From Shewanella mesophila (lineage in GTDB: Bacteria > Pseudomonadota > Gammaproteobacteria > Enterobacterales > Shewanellaceae): a stretch of 64,000 nucleotides of DNA. This document shows, one piece after another, positions 35,961-46,180 of this stretch; the first letter of the stretch is position 1; the number at the start of each line of letters is the position of its first letter. The position numbers were made by a program, and so were the translations under genes. The DNA is taken from contig NZ_CP080421.1 in assembly GCF_019457515.1 (NCBI RefSeq), positions 1,798,001-1,862,000 on the forward strand, in the 5' to 3' direction. The notes below the pieces were generated by a model. That model had not been told where the DNA came from. It was given only the letters and a program-made list of their open reading frames with translations, and did no database searches.

Positions 35961-36833
35961 ATGCTCGATACGCTATTTCCCTTTAAGCGCAACTATCTCG
36001 ATAGAAACGGCAATAAATTACATTATGTAAATGAAGGTCAGGGCGAGCCCGTTGTGATGGTACACGGTAACCCTAGCTGGTCGTTTTATTACCGAAACGT
36101 GATCTCAGCGCTCAGTGCTAACCATCAATGTATCGTGCCTGACCATATAGGTTGCGGCTTATCGGATAAGCCCGATGATGCTGGTTATGATTACACCTTA
36201 AATAATCGTATCGATGATTTAGAAGCACTGCTTGACCACTTAGATGTTAAGCAAAACATCACTCTGATTGTGCACGATTGGGGAGGGATGATCGGAATGG
36301 GTTTTGCTGCCCGTCATCCTGAGCGGATTAAAAAGTTAGTCATTCTCAATACTGGCGCATTTCATCTGCCTGAGAGTAAACCGTTTCCTTGGGCGTTATC
36401 TATCTGTCGTAATACCCTGCTAGGCACCGTATTGGTTCGTGGTTTTAATGCATTTTCATCGATAGCGTCTTATGTTGGCGTTAAACGTAAAGCCATGCCT
36501 AAAGCTATTCGTAATGCCTATGTGGCACCGTTTAACTCATGGGCTAACCGCATCTCGACGCTGCGTTTTGTACAAGATATTCCGCTAAAAGAAGGGGATA
36601 GAAATTATCAGCTGGTATCGGATATTGCAGCCAGTCTTGAACAGTTTAAGTCACTGCCTATGATGATCTGTTGGGGCCTACAAGACTTTGTGTTTGATAA
36701 GGCATTTTTAGATGAATGGAAGCGTCGTTTCCCTGATGCTAAGGTTCATGAGTTTGCCGATTGCGGTCACTACATTTTAGAAGATGCAAGCGATGAGGTT
36801 GTCGCTCATATCCGCGAGTTTATGGCACAGTAA
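35961..36833 (+). CDS. oleB: OleB, beta-lactone decarboxylase (alpha/beta hydrolase)
   Basis: A 290-residue alpha/beta hydrolase starting at the ATG at 35961 with AGGAAAG upstream. The haloalkane-dehalogenase-like [12 protein letters not shown] oxyanion segment and the nucleophile motif VHDWGGMIG with Asp are clear, and the late His lies in DCGHYILED. OleB removes CO2 from the beta-lactone made by OleC to yield a cis-olefin. It lies 91 bases after oleA. In some other phyla oleB and oleC are fused; here they are separate. Confidence 0.9.
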   Translation: MLDTLFPFKRNYLDRNGNKLHYVNEGQGEPVVMVHGNPSWSFYYRNVISALSANHQCIVPDHIGCGLSDKPDDAGYDYTLNNRIDDLEALLDHLDVKQNITLIVHDWGGMIGMGFAARHPERIKKLVILNTGAFHLPESKPFPWALSICRNTLLGTVLVRGFNAFSSIASYVGVKRKAMPKAIRNAYVAPFNSWANRISTLRFVQDIPLKEGDRNYQLVSDIAASLEQFKSLPMMICWGLQDFVFDKAFLDEWKRRFPDAKVHEFADCGHYILEDASDEVVAHIREFMAQ

Positions 36834-36853
36834 TTTTACCGAGGTTGAAGCCC

Positions 36854-38569
36854 ATGTCTGATAGTCCAATCAAGGGATTAGATAATCACACCGCTGGCGT
36901 CAACCTCTGTCGCCATCTGCAATTAGCCGCCCGCCAAACGCCACAAGAGCTAGCCGTCGCAGTTCAACAAGCTAAAGGTTTGCCCTTTTTCAATAAGACG
37001 CTGAGTTACCAAGAGCTGGATTTTAAGCAGCTCGATGAACTTAGTGATCGCCTCGCATTTGCACTCAATCAATTTGGCATTAGTCGTGGCATGAAAGCCG
37101 TATTGATGGTCACACCTAGTCTGGATTTTTTCGCACTGACTTTTGCGCTTTTCAAGGCGGGGATTATCCCAATCTTAGTCGATCCAGGTATGGGGGTTAA
37201 AAACCTCAAGCAGTGTTTCGAAGAGGCCGAGCCCGATGCCTTTATCGGCATCCCAAAGGCGCATCTGGCAAGAAGGCTGTTTGGTTGGGGGCAAAAGAGC
37301 CTTAAAAAATTAGTCACCGTTGCTGGCTCAGGTTTCTGGGGCGGTCGCTCGCTCGATAAGCTCTTAGCCAATATTCCATGTGATCAAAATAACAGCTACC
37401 CTATCGCGTTGCTAAACAGTGATGAGATGTGCGCAATCTTATTTACTAGCGGTAGTACGGGAACGCCCAAAGGGGTTGTTTATTCTCATAAGATGTTTGA
37501 GGCGCAAATTAATGCTCTTAAACATGATTATCAAATCGTTCATGGTGAGCGTGACTTAGCGACGTTTCCGCTGTTTTCGCTTTTTGGCCCAGCGCTGGGT
37601 ATGGCATCCATTGTGCCAGAGATGGACGCCAGTAAACCTATTACTGCGAATCCAAATTACATTTTTGCCGCAGTTGAGCGTTATCAGTGCACCAATATGT
37701 TTGTTAACCCAGCATTAATTGAGCGTTTAGGGGAGGCAGGTTGTAACAAGATTAAGCTTCCCAGTCTGAAACGAGTGATCTCTGCTGGTGCGCCTGCAAC
37801 TATAGCCTCTATTAAGCGATTCAGTCAGATGCTCAGTGATGATGTTGATGTGCTTAACTCCTATGGTGCGACCGAGTCACTGCCTATCAGCAAAATAGGC
37901 AGCGGAGCACTGTTTGCTACCACAGATATCACAGATAACGGCGGTGGCATTTGTGTCGGTAGCGCCATTGACGGGGTCAATATTGCCATCATCGGCATAA
38001 CCGATAATACACTTGCTCAGTGGAATGATGATTTGTGTCTACCTGTTGGCGAGATTGGTGAAATCGTCGTCAGGGGAGAGATGGTCAGTCATAGCTATTA
38101 CCGACGAGATAAGGCCACGGCTGAGGCAAAAATTGTCGGGGCAGAAGGTCAGCTTTATCATCGTATGGGTGATTTGGGCTATCTCGATAAACAACGGCAG
38201 TTATGGATGTGTGGCCGAAAAGCTCATAGAGTCGATGCCGAGCTTGCCAGCGGTATACAGCGCTATTTTTCGATCCCCTGTGAGCGTATCTATAACACCC
38301 ATCCTAGTATCAAGCGTTCTGCATTGGTCGGAATTAGGATTAACGGTAAGCTAACGCCGCTGGTTTGCCTCGAACTTAAGTTAGGAGTGAGCTGCACCAA
38401 TGCGGCGCAGCTATACCACGAGTTAACCCTGCTCGGGGAAGAACATGATCAAACCCAAGGGATCACGCGCTTTCTTATTCACCCTAGCTTTCCGGTTGAT
38501 ATTCGCCATAATGCTAAGATTTTTAGAGAAAAATTAGCTGTTTGGGCACAAGCAACATATAAAGAATAA
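36854..38569 (+). CDS. oleC: OleC, beta-lactone synthetase (AMP-ligase family)
   Basis: A 571-residue ANL-superfamily enzyme starting at the ATG at 36854 with GAGG 9 bases upstream. The P-loop [17 protein letters not shown] is near residue 200. [10 protein letters not shown] is the A5 motif, and [25 protein letters not shown] the A7/A8 hinge. It turns the 2-alkyl-3-hydroxy acid into a beta-lactone using ATP. Final Lys is in [10 protein letters not shown]. Twenty bases after oleB. Confidence 0.92.
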   Translation: MSDSPIKGLDNHTAGVNLCRHLQLAARQTPQELAVAVQQAKGLPFFNKTLSYQELDFKQLDELSDRLAFALNQFGISRGMKAVLMVTPSLDFFALTFALFKAGIIPILVDPGMGVKNLKQCFEEAEPDAFIGIPKAHLARRLFGWGQKSLKKLVTVAGSGFWGGRSLDKLLANIPCDQNNSYPIALLNSDEMCAILFTSGSTGTPKGVVYSHKMFEAQINALKHDYQIVHGERDLATFPLFSLFGPALGMASIVPEMDASKPITANPNYIFAAVERYQCTNMFVNPALIERLGEAGCNKIKLPSLKRVISAGAPATIASIKRFSQMLSDDVDVLNSYGATESLPISKIGSGALFATTDITDNGGGICVGSAIDGVNIAIIGITDNTLAQWNDDLCLPVGEIGEIVVRGEMVSHSYYRRDKATAEAKIVGAEGQLYHRMGDLGYLDKQRQLWMCGRKAHRVDAELASGIQRYFSIPCERIYNTHPSIKRSALVGIRINGKLTPLVCLELKLGVSCTNAAQLYHELTLLGEEHDQTQGITRFLIHPSFPVDIRHNAKIFREKLAVWAQATYKE

Positions 38570-38581
38570 GGTAAGCTTTCG

Positions 38582-39658
38582 ATGACGATAACTCAGTTGC
38601 ATCCTAAAGAGCAGGCCGCATTGACTCAATTATCAGCCCGTTGCCAAAGAGTATTAGTCACTGGCGCGGGTGGTTTTTTAGGTAAAGTAATTTGTGAACG
38701 TCTTATCGCAGCAGGGATCGAGGTTATTGGCCTTGCCCGCGGCGCGTACCCTGCGTTGACCCAAATGGGCGTTAAGATGATCGCCGGTGATATGAGCGAT
38801 CCTCAAACCGTCAATGACGCGGTTAAGGGCTGTGACGCGGTATTTCATGTGGCGTCAAAAGCGGGCGTGTGGGGGAGTAAGCAAAGCTATTATCGGCCAA
38901 ATGTTGATGGCTGCAGTAACATTATTAATGCCTGCATTAGCAACAATGTGGCCAAGTTAATCTATACCAGTACGCCCAGTGTGACCTTTGCGGGTAGCGA
39001 TGAGTCGGGTATCGATGAATCACAGCCTTATGCGGCGAGCTATTTAAACTATTATGGTGAATCTAAAGCGAAAGCTGAGCAGTTAGTAGTGGAGGCCAAT
39101 GGCAAAGCCTTAGCAAGCACGGGTCACTTATCGACCGTGTCACTTCGGCCGCATCTGATCTGGGGGCCAAATGATCCTCATTTAGTGCCAAGGGTGATTG
39201 AGCGAGCAAAAGCGAAGCGATTAAAACTGCTCGGCAGCGAAGATAAACTGGTTGATACGATTTATGTCGACAACGCTGCCTATGCCCACATACTGGCGGC
39301 ACTTGCTTTGTTTGACGATAAACCAAGCTGCGCAGGGAAGTGCTATTTTTTGAGCAACGATGAGCCGATAACCATGGCTACAATGCTTAATAAAATCTTA
39401 GCGAGCGCCCAATTGCCGCCAGTCACGAAACGCGTCCCTGCTGGGGTGGCCTATAGTATCGGTGTACTGTTAGAGGCAGTTTATGGACTGCTCGGTAAGC
39501 AACAAGAACCCATCATGACCCGATTTGTCGCCAAGCAGTTATCGACCAGTCACTATTTTGATATCTCGGCAGCTAAACGGGATCTTAGTTATCAGCCCTT
39601 GGTCTCTATTGATGAAGGAATGCTAAGGCTGTCATTCTGGTTACAACAAAAGAAATAG
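38582..39658 (+). CDS. oleD: OleD, NADPH-dependent 2-alkyl-3-ketoacid reductase
   Basis: A 358-residue extended SDR enzyme. Rossmann motif VTGAGGFLGKVICERL near residue 25, conserved STPSV, and the catalytic YYGESKAKAEQL. It reduces the ketoacid from OleA to the hydroxy acid for OleC. The ATG is 12 bases after the oleC stop, with AAGG overlapping that stop. Last gene of the cluster; no clear terminator within 250 bases. Confidence 0.92.
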   Translation: MTITQLHPKEQAALTQLSARCQRVLVTGAGGFLGKVICERLIAAGIEVIGLARGAYPALTQMGVKMIAGDMSDPQTVNDAVKGCDAVFHVASKAGVWGSKQSYYRPNVDGCSNIINACISNNVAKLIYTSTPSVTFAGSDESGIDESQPYAASYLNYYGESKAKAEQLVVEANGKALASTGHLSTVSLRPHLIWGPNDPHLVPRVIERAKAKRLKLLGSEDKLVDTIYVDNAAYAHILAALALFDDKPSCAGKCYFLSNDEPITMATMLNKILASAQLPPVTKRVPAGVAYSIGVLLEAVYGLLGKQQEPIMTRFVAKQLSTSHYFDISAAKRDLSYQPLVSIDEGMLRLSFWLQQKK

Positions 39659-39909
39659 TGTTGGTCATTCCACCTGTTGAACAAACGGCCAATACAAGGG
39701 AAGAAAAATTGGCTGTATAACGTCGGTGTAGATAACCCCTTTTTGATTTTACGTAAAGCAAAGCAAGGTCTTAGTTAATTGACTTCACCGGACACTGATT
39801 ATAGAGTCAGCAACATATAGATAATAAAAACAAAACAACTCAAATAAAAAACCAACGAATGACATCATAAATGATGTTTTGGTAAATAAAGTCAGGGCTT
39901 CTTTCTTAC

Positions 39910-42900
39910 ATGGATGAAAACCGCTATTTTTTTGGTGATTGGCAAGTCGTTCCCAGCGCTAATACCCTACGTTCTGGCTCAGTTGTAAAACAACTTGAGC
40001 CCAAAGCGATGGATGTATTGCAGCTGCTCTGTCGTCATCATGGTGAAGTGCTCAGCAGTGACGACATTGTCGCACAGTGTTGGCCTACTGCCGAAGTCGG
40101 TGATAATCCCCTCCATAAAATAATCAATCAGTTACGCCGAGCATTAGGCGACAGTGCGACTCAACCCACTTATATCGAAACGATACGCAAGCGTGGTTAT
40201 CGCACGCTTGCCGAAGTGAGTTTTCCTGTCGGCAGCGAGGAAGCGGCAAAAGAGCAAGGTTGGCAAGGTGATTCTCCTTATCCAGGTCTTAAGGCATTCG
40301 GCCCCGAGCATGCTGGGGTCTTTTTTGGCCGTAGCCAGCAGATAGCCACCTTACTCGAACGTATCGGCCAGCAAATTCAATTCGGTCGAGGTTTCTGTTT
40401 AGTACTTGGTCCAAGCGGCAGCGGTAAGTCATCTTTGGTTAGTGCGGGGGTCATGCCTAACCTAATGAGCGAACACGGCTATAATGGCCTTAATGTTAAG
40501 TCTTTTGCTAGCTTAGATCTTGCAGATGTGTCGAGTCAGCATTTACTAATAGACTTAGCTAGTGTGATGTTAGATTGGGAAATCAATGATGTCCCAGTAT
40601 TTGATGGGTGGAGCGCAGAGCAGTTAGCGCACTTATTGCAAACCGAGCCTAAATCTGCGATAGCGCACTGCAATAATGTGCTTCGAACCCATGTCGATCA
40701 CCTGTCGCAACTGGCACTGTTTATCGACCGATTAGAAGTACTGCTCTCTTCGCCACTTTTTAGTGATGCAGAGAGACATCAATTTGTTGATTTAATAGAG
40801 CAACTTGCTAGCTCGGGTAGTGTATTAGTTATTAGTGCCTGTCGTAATGACTTTTACCCTTTGTTGGTGGAATATCCTAGTTTAATGGCGGGTAAATCTC
40901 GCGGTGCACATTTTGACCTTGCGCCGCCGACTCGCCAAGAGTTATTACAGATGATCCGTTTACCCGCTATTGCGGCTAATTTAACCTGGGAGTTTGATCA
41001 AATAAGTGCAATGCCTCTGGATGAACTTATCTGCTCCGATGCGGCAGGCAACCCCGATACCCTGCCGATGTTGCAATTTATGTTGCAGGCCTTGTATCTG
41101 CAACGCAGCGAAGATAATCAATTAAGCGCCAGTGTCTACCGTCAACTTGGCGGTATCGAAGGGGCTATAGGCAAACAAGCCGAAGAGACGATTACCTGTT
41201 TAACTGCGCAGCAGCAAGCAAGTTTACCTAGCGTATTATCGCTGCTAGTGACCTTAAAGGAAGATGAAAACAGTATTACCAGCCGCAGCGCGCGTTGGTC
41301 GCAGTTAAACAGTCAAGATGAACGTCAGTTAGTACAAGCCATGGTCGATAGCCGCTTGTTTGTCTCCCATCTGCAAAACGACAATCCCTGTTTTAGCATC
41401 GCCCATGAGGCGCTGCTTAGGCGATGGCCTAGAGTTACCGAATGGATAGAGGCTCACCATGACAGTTTGAGTGTAAAGAGCCGTCTGTTTCACCTATCTC
41501 AGCGCTGGCTGAGCGAAAACAAACAAAGTGCTTACTTGCTTGCTGCAGGTAAACCGCTAAATGAAGCTGAGCAGCTTTGTGATAACCCGTTTTTTACCCT
41601 AGATAAACCAGAGCTGGCGTTTATAGCTGCCTCACGGCGTCGCACCCAAGTTAGGCGCTGGACGGGGCGCGCGACGGTCGCACTCTTATGTCTGCTCACG
41701 TTTATCTCTATCTTAATGAGTGTTAAAAGTCACGATGCCGAGCAACAAGCCCAGCAAAAGCGCTTGGCTGCAGAAAACCTACTCGGGTTTATGGTGGGGG
41801 ATTTTGCTGACAAGCTGCGTGGCATTGGCCGAATGGACCTGCTCGATGGGATCAGTAATAAAGCGCTGGAATATTTCAGTGACTTTTCGGTGGATGATGA
41901 TGAGAAACACCTCAGTTTCGATGCCCGTTTTCAGCATGGTCAAACCTTAGAGGCGATGGGTGAGGTGGCTTATTCGCGTAATAAAGTCGATGAAGCCCGC
42001 AGCGCACTGTTAGCGGCTCAAAACAAAATGGCGCCGCTGTTAAACTTGCAGCCCAATCATTTAGATTTACTCAAAGCCTTGGGGGCCAATGCCTTTTGGC
42101 TAGGGCAACTGCACTACGATAACAGCGATTGGCGTGCTACACAGCCTTGGTTTGAACAGTATCTCAATTATAGTCAGCGGATGTATCGAGTGGCGCCTGA
42201 TAATGTAGACGCCATGATGGAGCTCTCTTACGCTCATAACTCGCTGGGCTCTGTGTATATGAAGCGAAAGGATTTTAGTCGCGCTACCGCCGCTTTTGAG
42301 CAATCACTGCAACTGAAGCTACAAGCGCTAACGCTAGAACCTGATAACAGTCAGCGAATTGCCGATGTGGCTAATGCACGATCTTGGCTAGCAAGTGCCA
42401 TTTTATCAACTGGTGAAATTGATCGCGCACTAGACATCCATCAACAGATCCAAAGTGAGTTTGAACTGCTCCAGTTTAAGAAGCAGCCTTATTTACTTGA
42501 CAGAGTAACGAGTAGTTATTATATATCATCAAAGTTATTGTTTTATAAGGGTAATATTGTTAATGCTTATGAGAAGGCATCCAAAGGTTTAGAAACTATT
42601 GACGAGGCGTTAGTGGTAGATCCCGATAATCAAGTTTGGAAGTCAATTAGATATTATTCATTGTTCCAGTTGCTGGAGCTGAGCGATCAATATTTTGACA
42701 GCGACAATGCCTTTAATATTGAGAGATTAGCGGTTTTGTTAACGGCAGATGAACAACTGACTCGCTCAGCTAAAAATAGGGAAGTGTGGGCCGCGTTTCA
42801 ATACGCGGCGGCGCGGCACTTGTTTAATGTTGGCAAGCATGAACAAAGCCAGCGCTATATCGAGCCTGCTATTGCGTCCTATCAAGCGTTAACCAAAGAG

Positions 42901-43197
42901 TTTAGCCAAAATTCTAGCTATACCCTGAGATTGGCAGAAAGCCAGTTATTACAGGCGCAGCTATTACAAAAAAAGTTATCACAAAAAACACCTGTTAACC
43001 CAACACAGCACAGCGCAGAGATCACCGCACTGTGCGCTAAGGCCCACAGCCTGCTTAGCCCGATAGTGTTACAGGATAAAGATCCCCGTTACGGGATCCC
43101 GCTGGCTAAAGCGCTCGACTGCTTGGGCGAGTTAGACAACAGCAGCGAGCTAGTGCAGCACCTCAGCAGCGCAGGCGTTGGCAGTATAACGTTTTAG
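39910..43197 (+). CDS. Membrane regulator: winged helix, STAND-like NTPase, TM helix, TPR tail
   Basis: A 1095-residue multidomain protein. Residues 1-105 form an OmpR/CadC-type winged helix (EPKAMDVLQLLCRHHGEVLSS, HKIINQLRRALGD, YIETIRKRGYR). Residues ~122-420 look like an nSTAND-type ATPase: SPYPGLKAFGPEHAGVFFGR entry motif, Walker A GPSGSGKSS at 167-175, Walker B-like LALFIDRLEVLL. One membrane helix lies at about 584-605. The remainder is TPR-like (residues ~630-1080), by topology outside the cytoplasm. It may bind DNA and switch on a periplasmic cue. Two small paralogous proteins follow on the same strand and may be its targets. Confidence 0.85.
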   Translation: MDENRYFFGDWQVVPSANTLRSGSVVKQLEPKAMDVLQLLCRHHGEVLSSDDIVAQCWPTAEVGDNPLHKIINQLRRALGDSATQPTYIETIRKRGYRTLAEVSFPVGSEEAAKEQGWQGDSPYPGLKAFGPEHAGVFFGRSQQIATLLERIGQQIQFGRGFCLVLGPSGSGKSSLVSAGVMPNLMSEHGYNGLNVKSFASLDLADVSSQHLLIDLASVMLDWEINDVPVFDGWSAEQLAHLLQTEPKSAIAHCNNVLRTHVDHLSQLALFIDRLEVLLSSPLFSDAERHQFVDLIEQLASSGSVLVISACRNDFYPLLVEYPSLMAGKSRGAHFDLAPPTRQELLQMIRLPAIAANLTWEFDQISAMPLDELICSDAAGNPDTLPMLQFMLQALYLQRSEDNQLSASVYRQLGGIEGAIGKQAEETITCLTAQQQASLPSVLSLLVTLKEDENSITSRSARWSQLNSQDERQLVQAMVDSRLFVSHLQNDNPCFSIAHEALLRRWPRVTEWIEAHHDSLSVKSRLFHLSQRWLSENKQSAYLLAAGKPLNEAEQLCDNPFFTLDKPELAFIAASRRRTQVRRWTGRATVALLCLLTFISILMSVKSHDAEQQAQQKRLAAENLLGFMVGDFADKLRGIGRMDLLDGISNKALEYFSDFSVDDDEKHLSFDARFQHGQTLEAMGEVAYSRNKVDEARSALLAAQNKMAPLLNLQPNHLDLLKALGANAFWLGQLHYDNSDWRATQPWFEQYLNYSQRMYRVAPDNVDAMMELSYAHNSLGSVYMKRKDFSRATAAFEQSLQLKLQALTLEPDNSQRIADVANARSWLASAILSTGEIDRALDIHQQIQSEFELLQFKKQPYLLDRVTSSYYISSKLLFYKGNIVNAYEKASKGLETIDEALVVDPDNQVWKSIRYYSLFQLLELSDQYFDSDNAFNIERLAVLLTADEQLTRSAKNREVWAAFQYAAARHLFNVGKHEQSQRYIEPAIASYQALTKEFSQNSSYTLRLAESQLLQAQLLQKKLSQKTPVNPTQHSAEITALCAKAHSLLSPIVLQDKDPRYGIPLAKALDCLGELDNSSELVQHLSSAGVGSITF

Positions 43198-43380
43198 TGC
43201 TTGGCTTTATTTATTCTGTCGTCAGCGAGTAGTAAACCTGTAGTTCAACCATTATTCGCTAATAGCACTGCTCATATAAGCGATTTAAATTGTTAATCAA
43301 GTTGTAAACATTAGCTGTATAGGTAAAAGTTGTAACAAAAGACAGTTAATTTATAGGTAGTGATGTCAATCATCATTTTG

Positions 43381-43414
43381 TTCTAGTGCTTAGTTTCTAG
43401 TGCTTAGTTTCTAG
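43381..43414 (+). repeat. 14-bp tandem repeat, 2.4 copies
   Basis: TTCTAGTGCTTAGT is repeated exactly at 43381-43394 and 43395-43408, then TTCTAG begins a third copy. It lies about 30-60 bases upstream of the 125-residue protein start, in the promoter/leader region. Confidence 0.9.
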
Positions 43415-43442
43415 TTTCTGGCGTAATTTAAAAGGAAATCAA

Positions 43443-43820
43443 ATGTCTAAAGCACCCGGTCAGGCCCATTATGTGAAAGTGAATGTCGATTTAGAAAACG
43501 GTGAACCCGTATTCAGTTATCGCCATTTTAACGGCGAGCCTTGTGAAGGCGATGTTACTATTACCGAGGCGGGTACGATTACCTACCAGCTTAATGATAA
43601 TACCGGCAAAGGCCTTAAATTCACCGGCGTGGGCTTTATAACTCCCTTCGATGGTATTGTCGATGCGGTAACGATTAGCAGTGATGGCACCTTAATTCAA
43701 ATGGTGGACCTAGATAACACCCCAGGCACCACCAAATTCCAGTTTGTGTTATCCAATGCCGCCAATACATTGCTAGTGTTAAGTCCCGATCCAGAGGTTA
43801 TTAATCGAGATGTAAAATAA
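43443..43820 (+). CDS. Small cytosolic DP-EP-like domain protein
   Basis: A 125-residue protein with no signal peptide, probably an all-beta domain. AAAAGGAA lies before the ATG. The sequence shares a clear block pattern with the C-terminal half of the protein encoded at 44016: [17 protein letters not shown] versus CDGNVELTENSTITYQL, then GxGFxx[13 protein letters not shown] versus KFQFIFASA, and the ending LSPDPEV versus LSPDPQV. It reminds me of the DP-EP/DUF1888 family, which is of unknown function; I could not verify this. It lies downstream of the winged-helix/NTPase regulator. Confidence 0.78.
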   Translation: MSKAPGQAHYVKVNVDLENGEPVFSYRHFNGEPCEGDVTITEAGTITYQLNDNTGKGLKFTGVGFITPFDGIVDAVTISSDGTLIQMVDLDNTPGTTKFQFVLSNAANTLLVLSPDPEVINRDVK

Positions 43821-43832
43821 TGTAAATGTTAG

Positions 43833-43859
43833 GCGCTGCAACTCAATGCAGCGCTTTTT
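43833..43859 (+). terminator. Rho-independent terminator
   Basis: Perfect 8-bp stem (43833-43840 with 43847-43854), 6-base loop, then TTTTT, 12 bases after the stop codon of the 125-residue protein. It separates that gene from its paralogue. Confidence 0.85.
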
Positions 43860-44015
43860 GAGCTTGATATTGAACAGACATTACAACATGTAAGACAATG
43901 TATTGGTCATTGATGTTGCATAGTGCTGTGTTTTTAATATGTTACTCAGTTATTCTCAGAAGTCTGGCCTTACCTGAAGATGGCCAGCGTAAATTAACTT
44001 AACTAAAAAGGAATT

Positions 44016-44786
44016 ATGATGAAATTATCGACCTCACGACTATTTGTTGCCATGTTGCTTGTATCACCGTTGATGAGCCAAGCGGCGACTCAGAAAGAAA
44101 TTGATCTGGTAATGGCGCCGTTACAAAATCGTGTTGATTTGCAAGTGATGTTAAGTGATGACTCGCCGTTAGATGCCCTTGGTGACGAGCTCACTGATTT
44201 TGTGAATAGTGTCGTTTATCGCGCTGATTGCAACCATCAACAGGGAACGGTTGTTAGCTTTGACCAGCAGATCCTACAAGATAACCTTACTGCTAGTGAG
44301 ATTTATCGAATACTGTCATTATTTGGTCTGCAAAGCACCATTAGTCAATATCAAGGTGCTGAAATCGTTAATGATACCGATCGACTGTTACTGACTGGCT
44401 CAACTCTACCCCGTTGTGATGTTGCTACTCCTATCGCATTAACTGTGACCCTAGATGAAAACAAGCAGGCTGATTTTATCTATGAACAACAAGGCACACT
44501 TTGTGATGGCAATGTTGAATTAACTGAAAATAGCACGATAACTTATCAATTGGTAAGCACCAAGGATTCACCGGCTGATCTACGTTTGCTTGGAGCTGGA
44601 TTTGCCAATCCGTTCGATGGGCATATTGAATACGTCAGTGTGAGTGATGATGGACAGACGATTACGTTACGAAACAATATTGAAAATCTAGGTGTAAGTA
44701 AATTTCAGTTTATATTTGCATCGGCGGAAAATGATTTACTGCTGTTAAGCCCAGATCCACAGGTTAAGAATGAGCCTACCAAGTAA
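44016..44786 (+). CDS. Secreted DP-EP-like protein with extra N-terminal domain
   Basis: A 256-residue exported protein. Signal peptide about residues 1-24 (LLVSPLMSQA-A). Residues ~25-130 form a separate domain that contains ADCNHQQGTVVSFDQQ and a second Cys near LPRCD. Residues ~143-256 repeat the domain of the 125-residue neighbour with matching Cys, GxGFxNPFDG and LSPDPQV. Function unknown. Having one secreted and one cytosolic copy beside a membrane-spanning regulator suggests a sensing pair, but that is inference. Its own leader contains AAAAGGAA. Confidence 0.78.
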   Translation: MMKLSTSRLFVAMLLVSPLMSQAATQKEIDLVMAPLQNRVDLQVMLSDDSPLDALGDELTDFVNSVVYRADCNHQQGTVVSFDQQILQDNLTASEIYRILSLFGLQSTISQYQGAEIVNDTDRLLLTGSTLPRCDVATPIALTVTLDENKQADFIYEQQGTLCDGNVELTENSTITYQLVSTKDSPADLRLLGAGFANPFDGHIEYVSVSDDGQTITLRNNIENLGVSKFQFIFASAENDLLLLSPDPQVKNEPTK

Positions 44787-44835
44787 TATTTGCTGAACGA
44801 GAAATTGTCATTGCTGGTATTGATATATTTTCACT

Positions 44836-44861
44836 TAAGGTAGCTATAGGCTGCCTTTTTA
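44836..44861 (+). terminator. Probable Rho-independent terminator
   Basis: AAGGTAGC (44837-44844) and GGCTGCCTT (44849-44857) pair with one G-U, TATA loop, followed by a T run, 50 bases after the secreted DP-EP-like gene. Confidence 0.7.
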
Positions 44862-45064
44862 GGTTATGTATCAAGTTTTAAAGTCGTGAATAGTTCTGTA
44901 AGCACATGTTTAATTGTTTTTTGTTAACCTATCGCTAGGTTAAAGTATAATAAAATCAACAGTTAAGTTGAGAAGGTTGTCGGAAGGTTAAAGTTGATCC
45001 TCTGCTGTAGTCTAGATCCCATAAGGTGAATACCGTGACACCGATTATGGATGAGGGACGAGGC

Positions 45065-46180
45065 ATGTTAGCAAATAGACCAGAAAATATTGTCGATAAA
45101 TACCGAGACGATAGCATTGAGACACTTGAAACCATTGGCCAATTTTTATCGGTTCACGGCGGTACCTGCAGCGATGGTGAGAGTGTCAGTATTGGTGGTC
45201 GAGCTTCACTTGAAAAGAGTAAGGTTGCTCATTCAAATAACGCTCAAGAAGTGTTGAATTCAGATGGTCTGAATAATCAGTTTTTAAATACATTAGCCAA
45301 TGTGATCAACCATGTGAATGAGGCCATTTTTGTCATTAATCAAGATGGCATTTTTGAGATGCTCAATCCAATGGCGATTAAGTTATTTGGCGCTTCAAGA
45401 GAGGCCTTAGTTGGTCAGCATTGGTGTGATTTTCTCGGTAACCAGTTTAAAGATGAGTATTTATCTTTGCTACTGCAATGGAAAAAACGTCAAGATCAGA
45501 TAGGTAATCATGGACCTAAAGAGGTGGTGGTTCACCGTGCTGATAGCTTGATGTTAGATGTGGATCTATCGTTATCTTATTTACCCGTTGAGCAAACAGG
45601 TCATAGCCCAATGTATATCGGGGTGATGCATAACCTAACCAACCATAAAGCCGAATATCAAGCGTTAAGACGTCAAGCGCGCACCGATAGGTTAACAGGT
45701 TTGGCTAATCGTCATGCATTCGATGAAGAGATGCAAAGCTGTTGGATTGATTGTATTAATGCTCAGCAGCCACTTAGCTTAGTGATTATTGATGTGGATT
45801 ATTTCAAGTTATTCAACGACAGATATGGCCATGTAAATGGCGATGTTTGTTTGCAAAAAATTGCTGAGGTGATTGATAAAGCCTTACCATCGAGACTGTG
45901 TTTGGCAGCACGTTATGGCGGGGAAGAGTTTGCGCTTATTCTACCTAATTGTGATTCCGATACGGCTGAGCTGACCGCTAAGCGAGTGCAGAAGGCGATT
46001 AATCAACTGGCGTTTGTTGATCTAGGCTTGCATCCGTCGGTTAGAATTAGTGTTAGCCAAGGCATTGCCGTAGAAACATTAGGTCAGTATCGAACGCCAA
46101 CGGCGCTACTTTGCGCGGCAGATACTGCGCTGTACCGCGCAAAGTCTGATGGTAGAAATAGAATCAATGTTAGCGTTTAA
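45065..46180 (+). CDS. PAS-GGDEF diguanylate cyclase
   Basis: A 371-residue protein starting at the ATG at 45065, which has GAGGGA 6 bases upstream; an in-frame GTG at 45026 has no matching site. A PAS domain (FLNTLANVINHVNEAIFVINQDG, residues ~80-195) is followed by the cyclase domain: DRLTGLANRHAFDEE, DVDYFKLFNDRYGH, and the active-site ARYGGEEFALI. The GGEEF and metal-binding Asp residues are intact, so it should make c-di-GMP. The RxxD inhibitory site five residues before GGEEF is absent. No membrane segment. Confidence 0.9.
   Translation: MLANRPENIVDKYRDDSIETLETIGQFLSVHGGTCSDGESVSIGGRASLEKSKVAHSNNAQEVLNSDGLNNQFLNTLANVINHVNEAIFVINQDGIFEMLNPMAIKLFGASREALVGQHWCDFLGNQFKDEYLSLLLQWKKRQDQIGNHGPKEVVVHRADSLMLDVDLSLSYLPVEQTGHSPMYIGVMHNLTNHKAEYQALRRQARTDRLTGLANRHAFDEEMQSCWIDCINAQQPLSLVIIDVDYFKLFNDRYGHVNGDVCLQKIAEVIDKALPSRLCLAARYGGEEFALILPNCDSDTAELTAKRVQKAINQLAFVDLGLHPSVRISVSQGIAVETLGQYRTPTALLCAADTALYRAKSDGRNRINVSV

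Noticed and set aside
39910..43197. STAND-like NTPase as an Avs-type antiphage protein
   Set aside because: It has a winged helix and a membrane helix before the TPR part and no effector nuclease; a transcriptional sensor is the better reading, though defence is not excluded.
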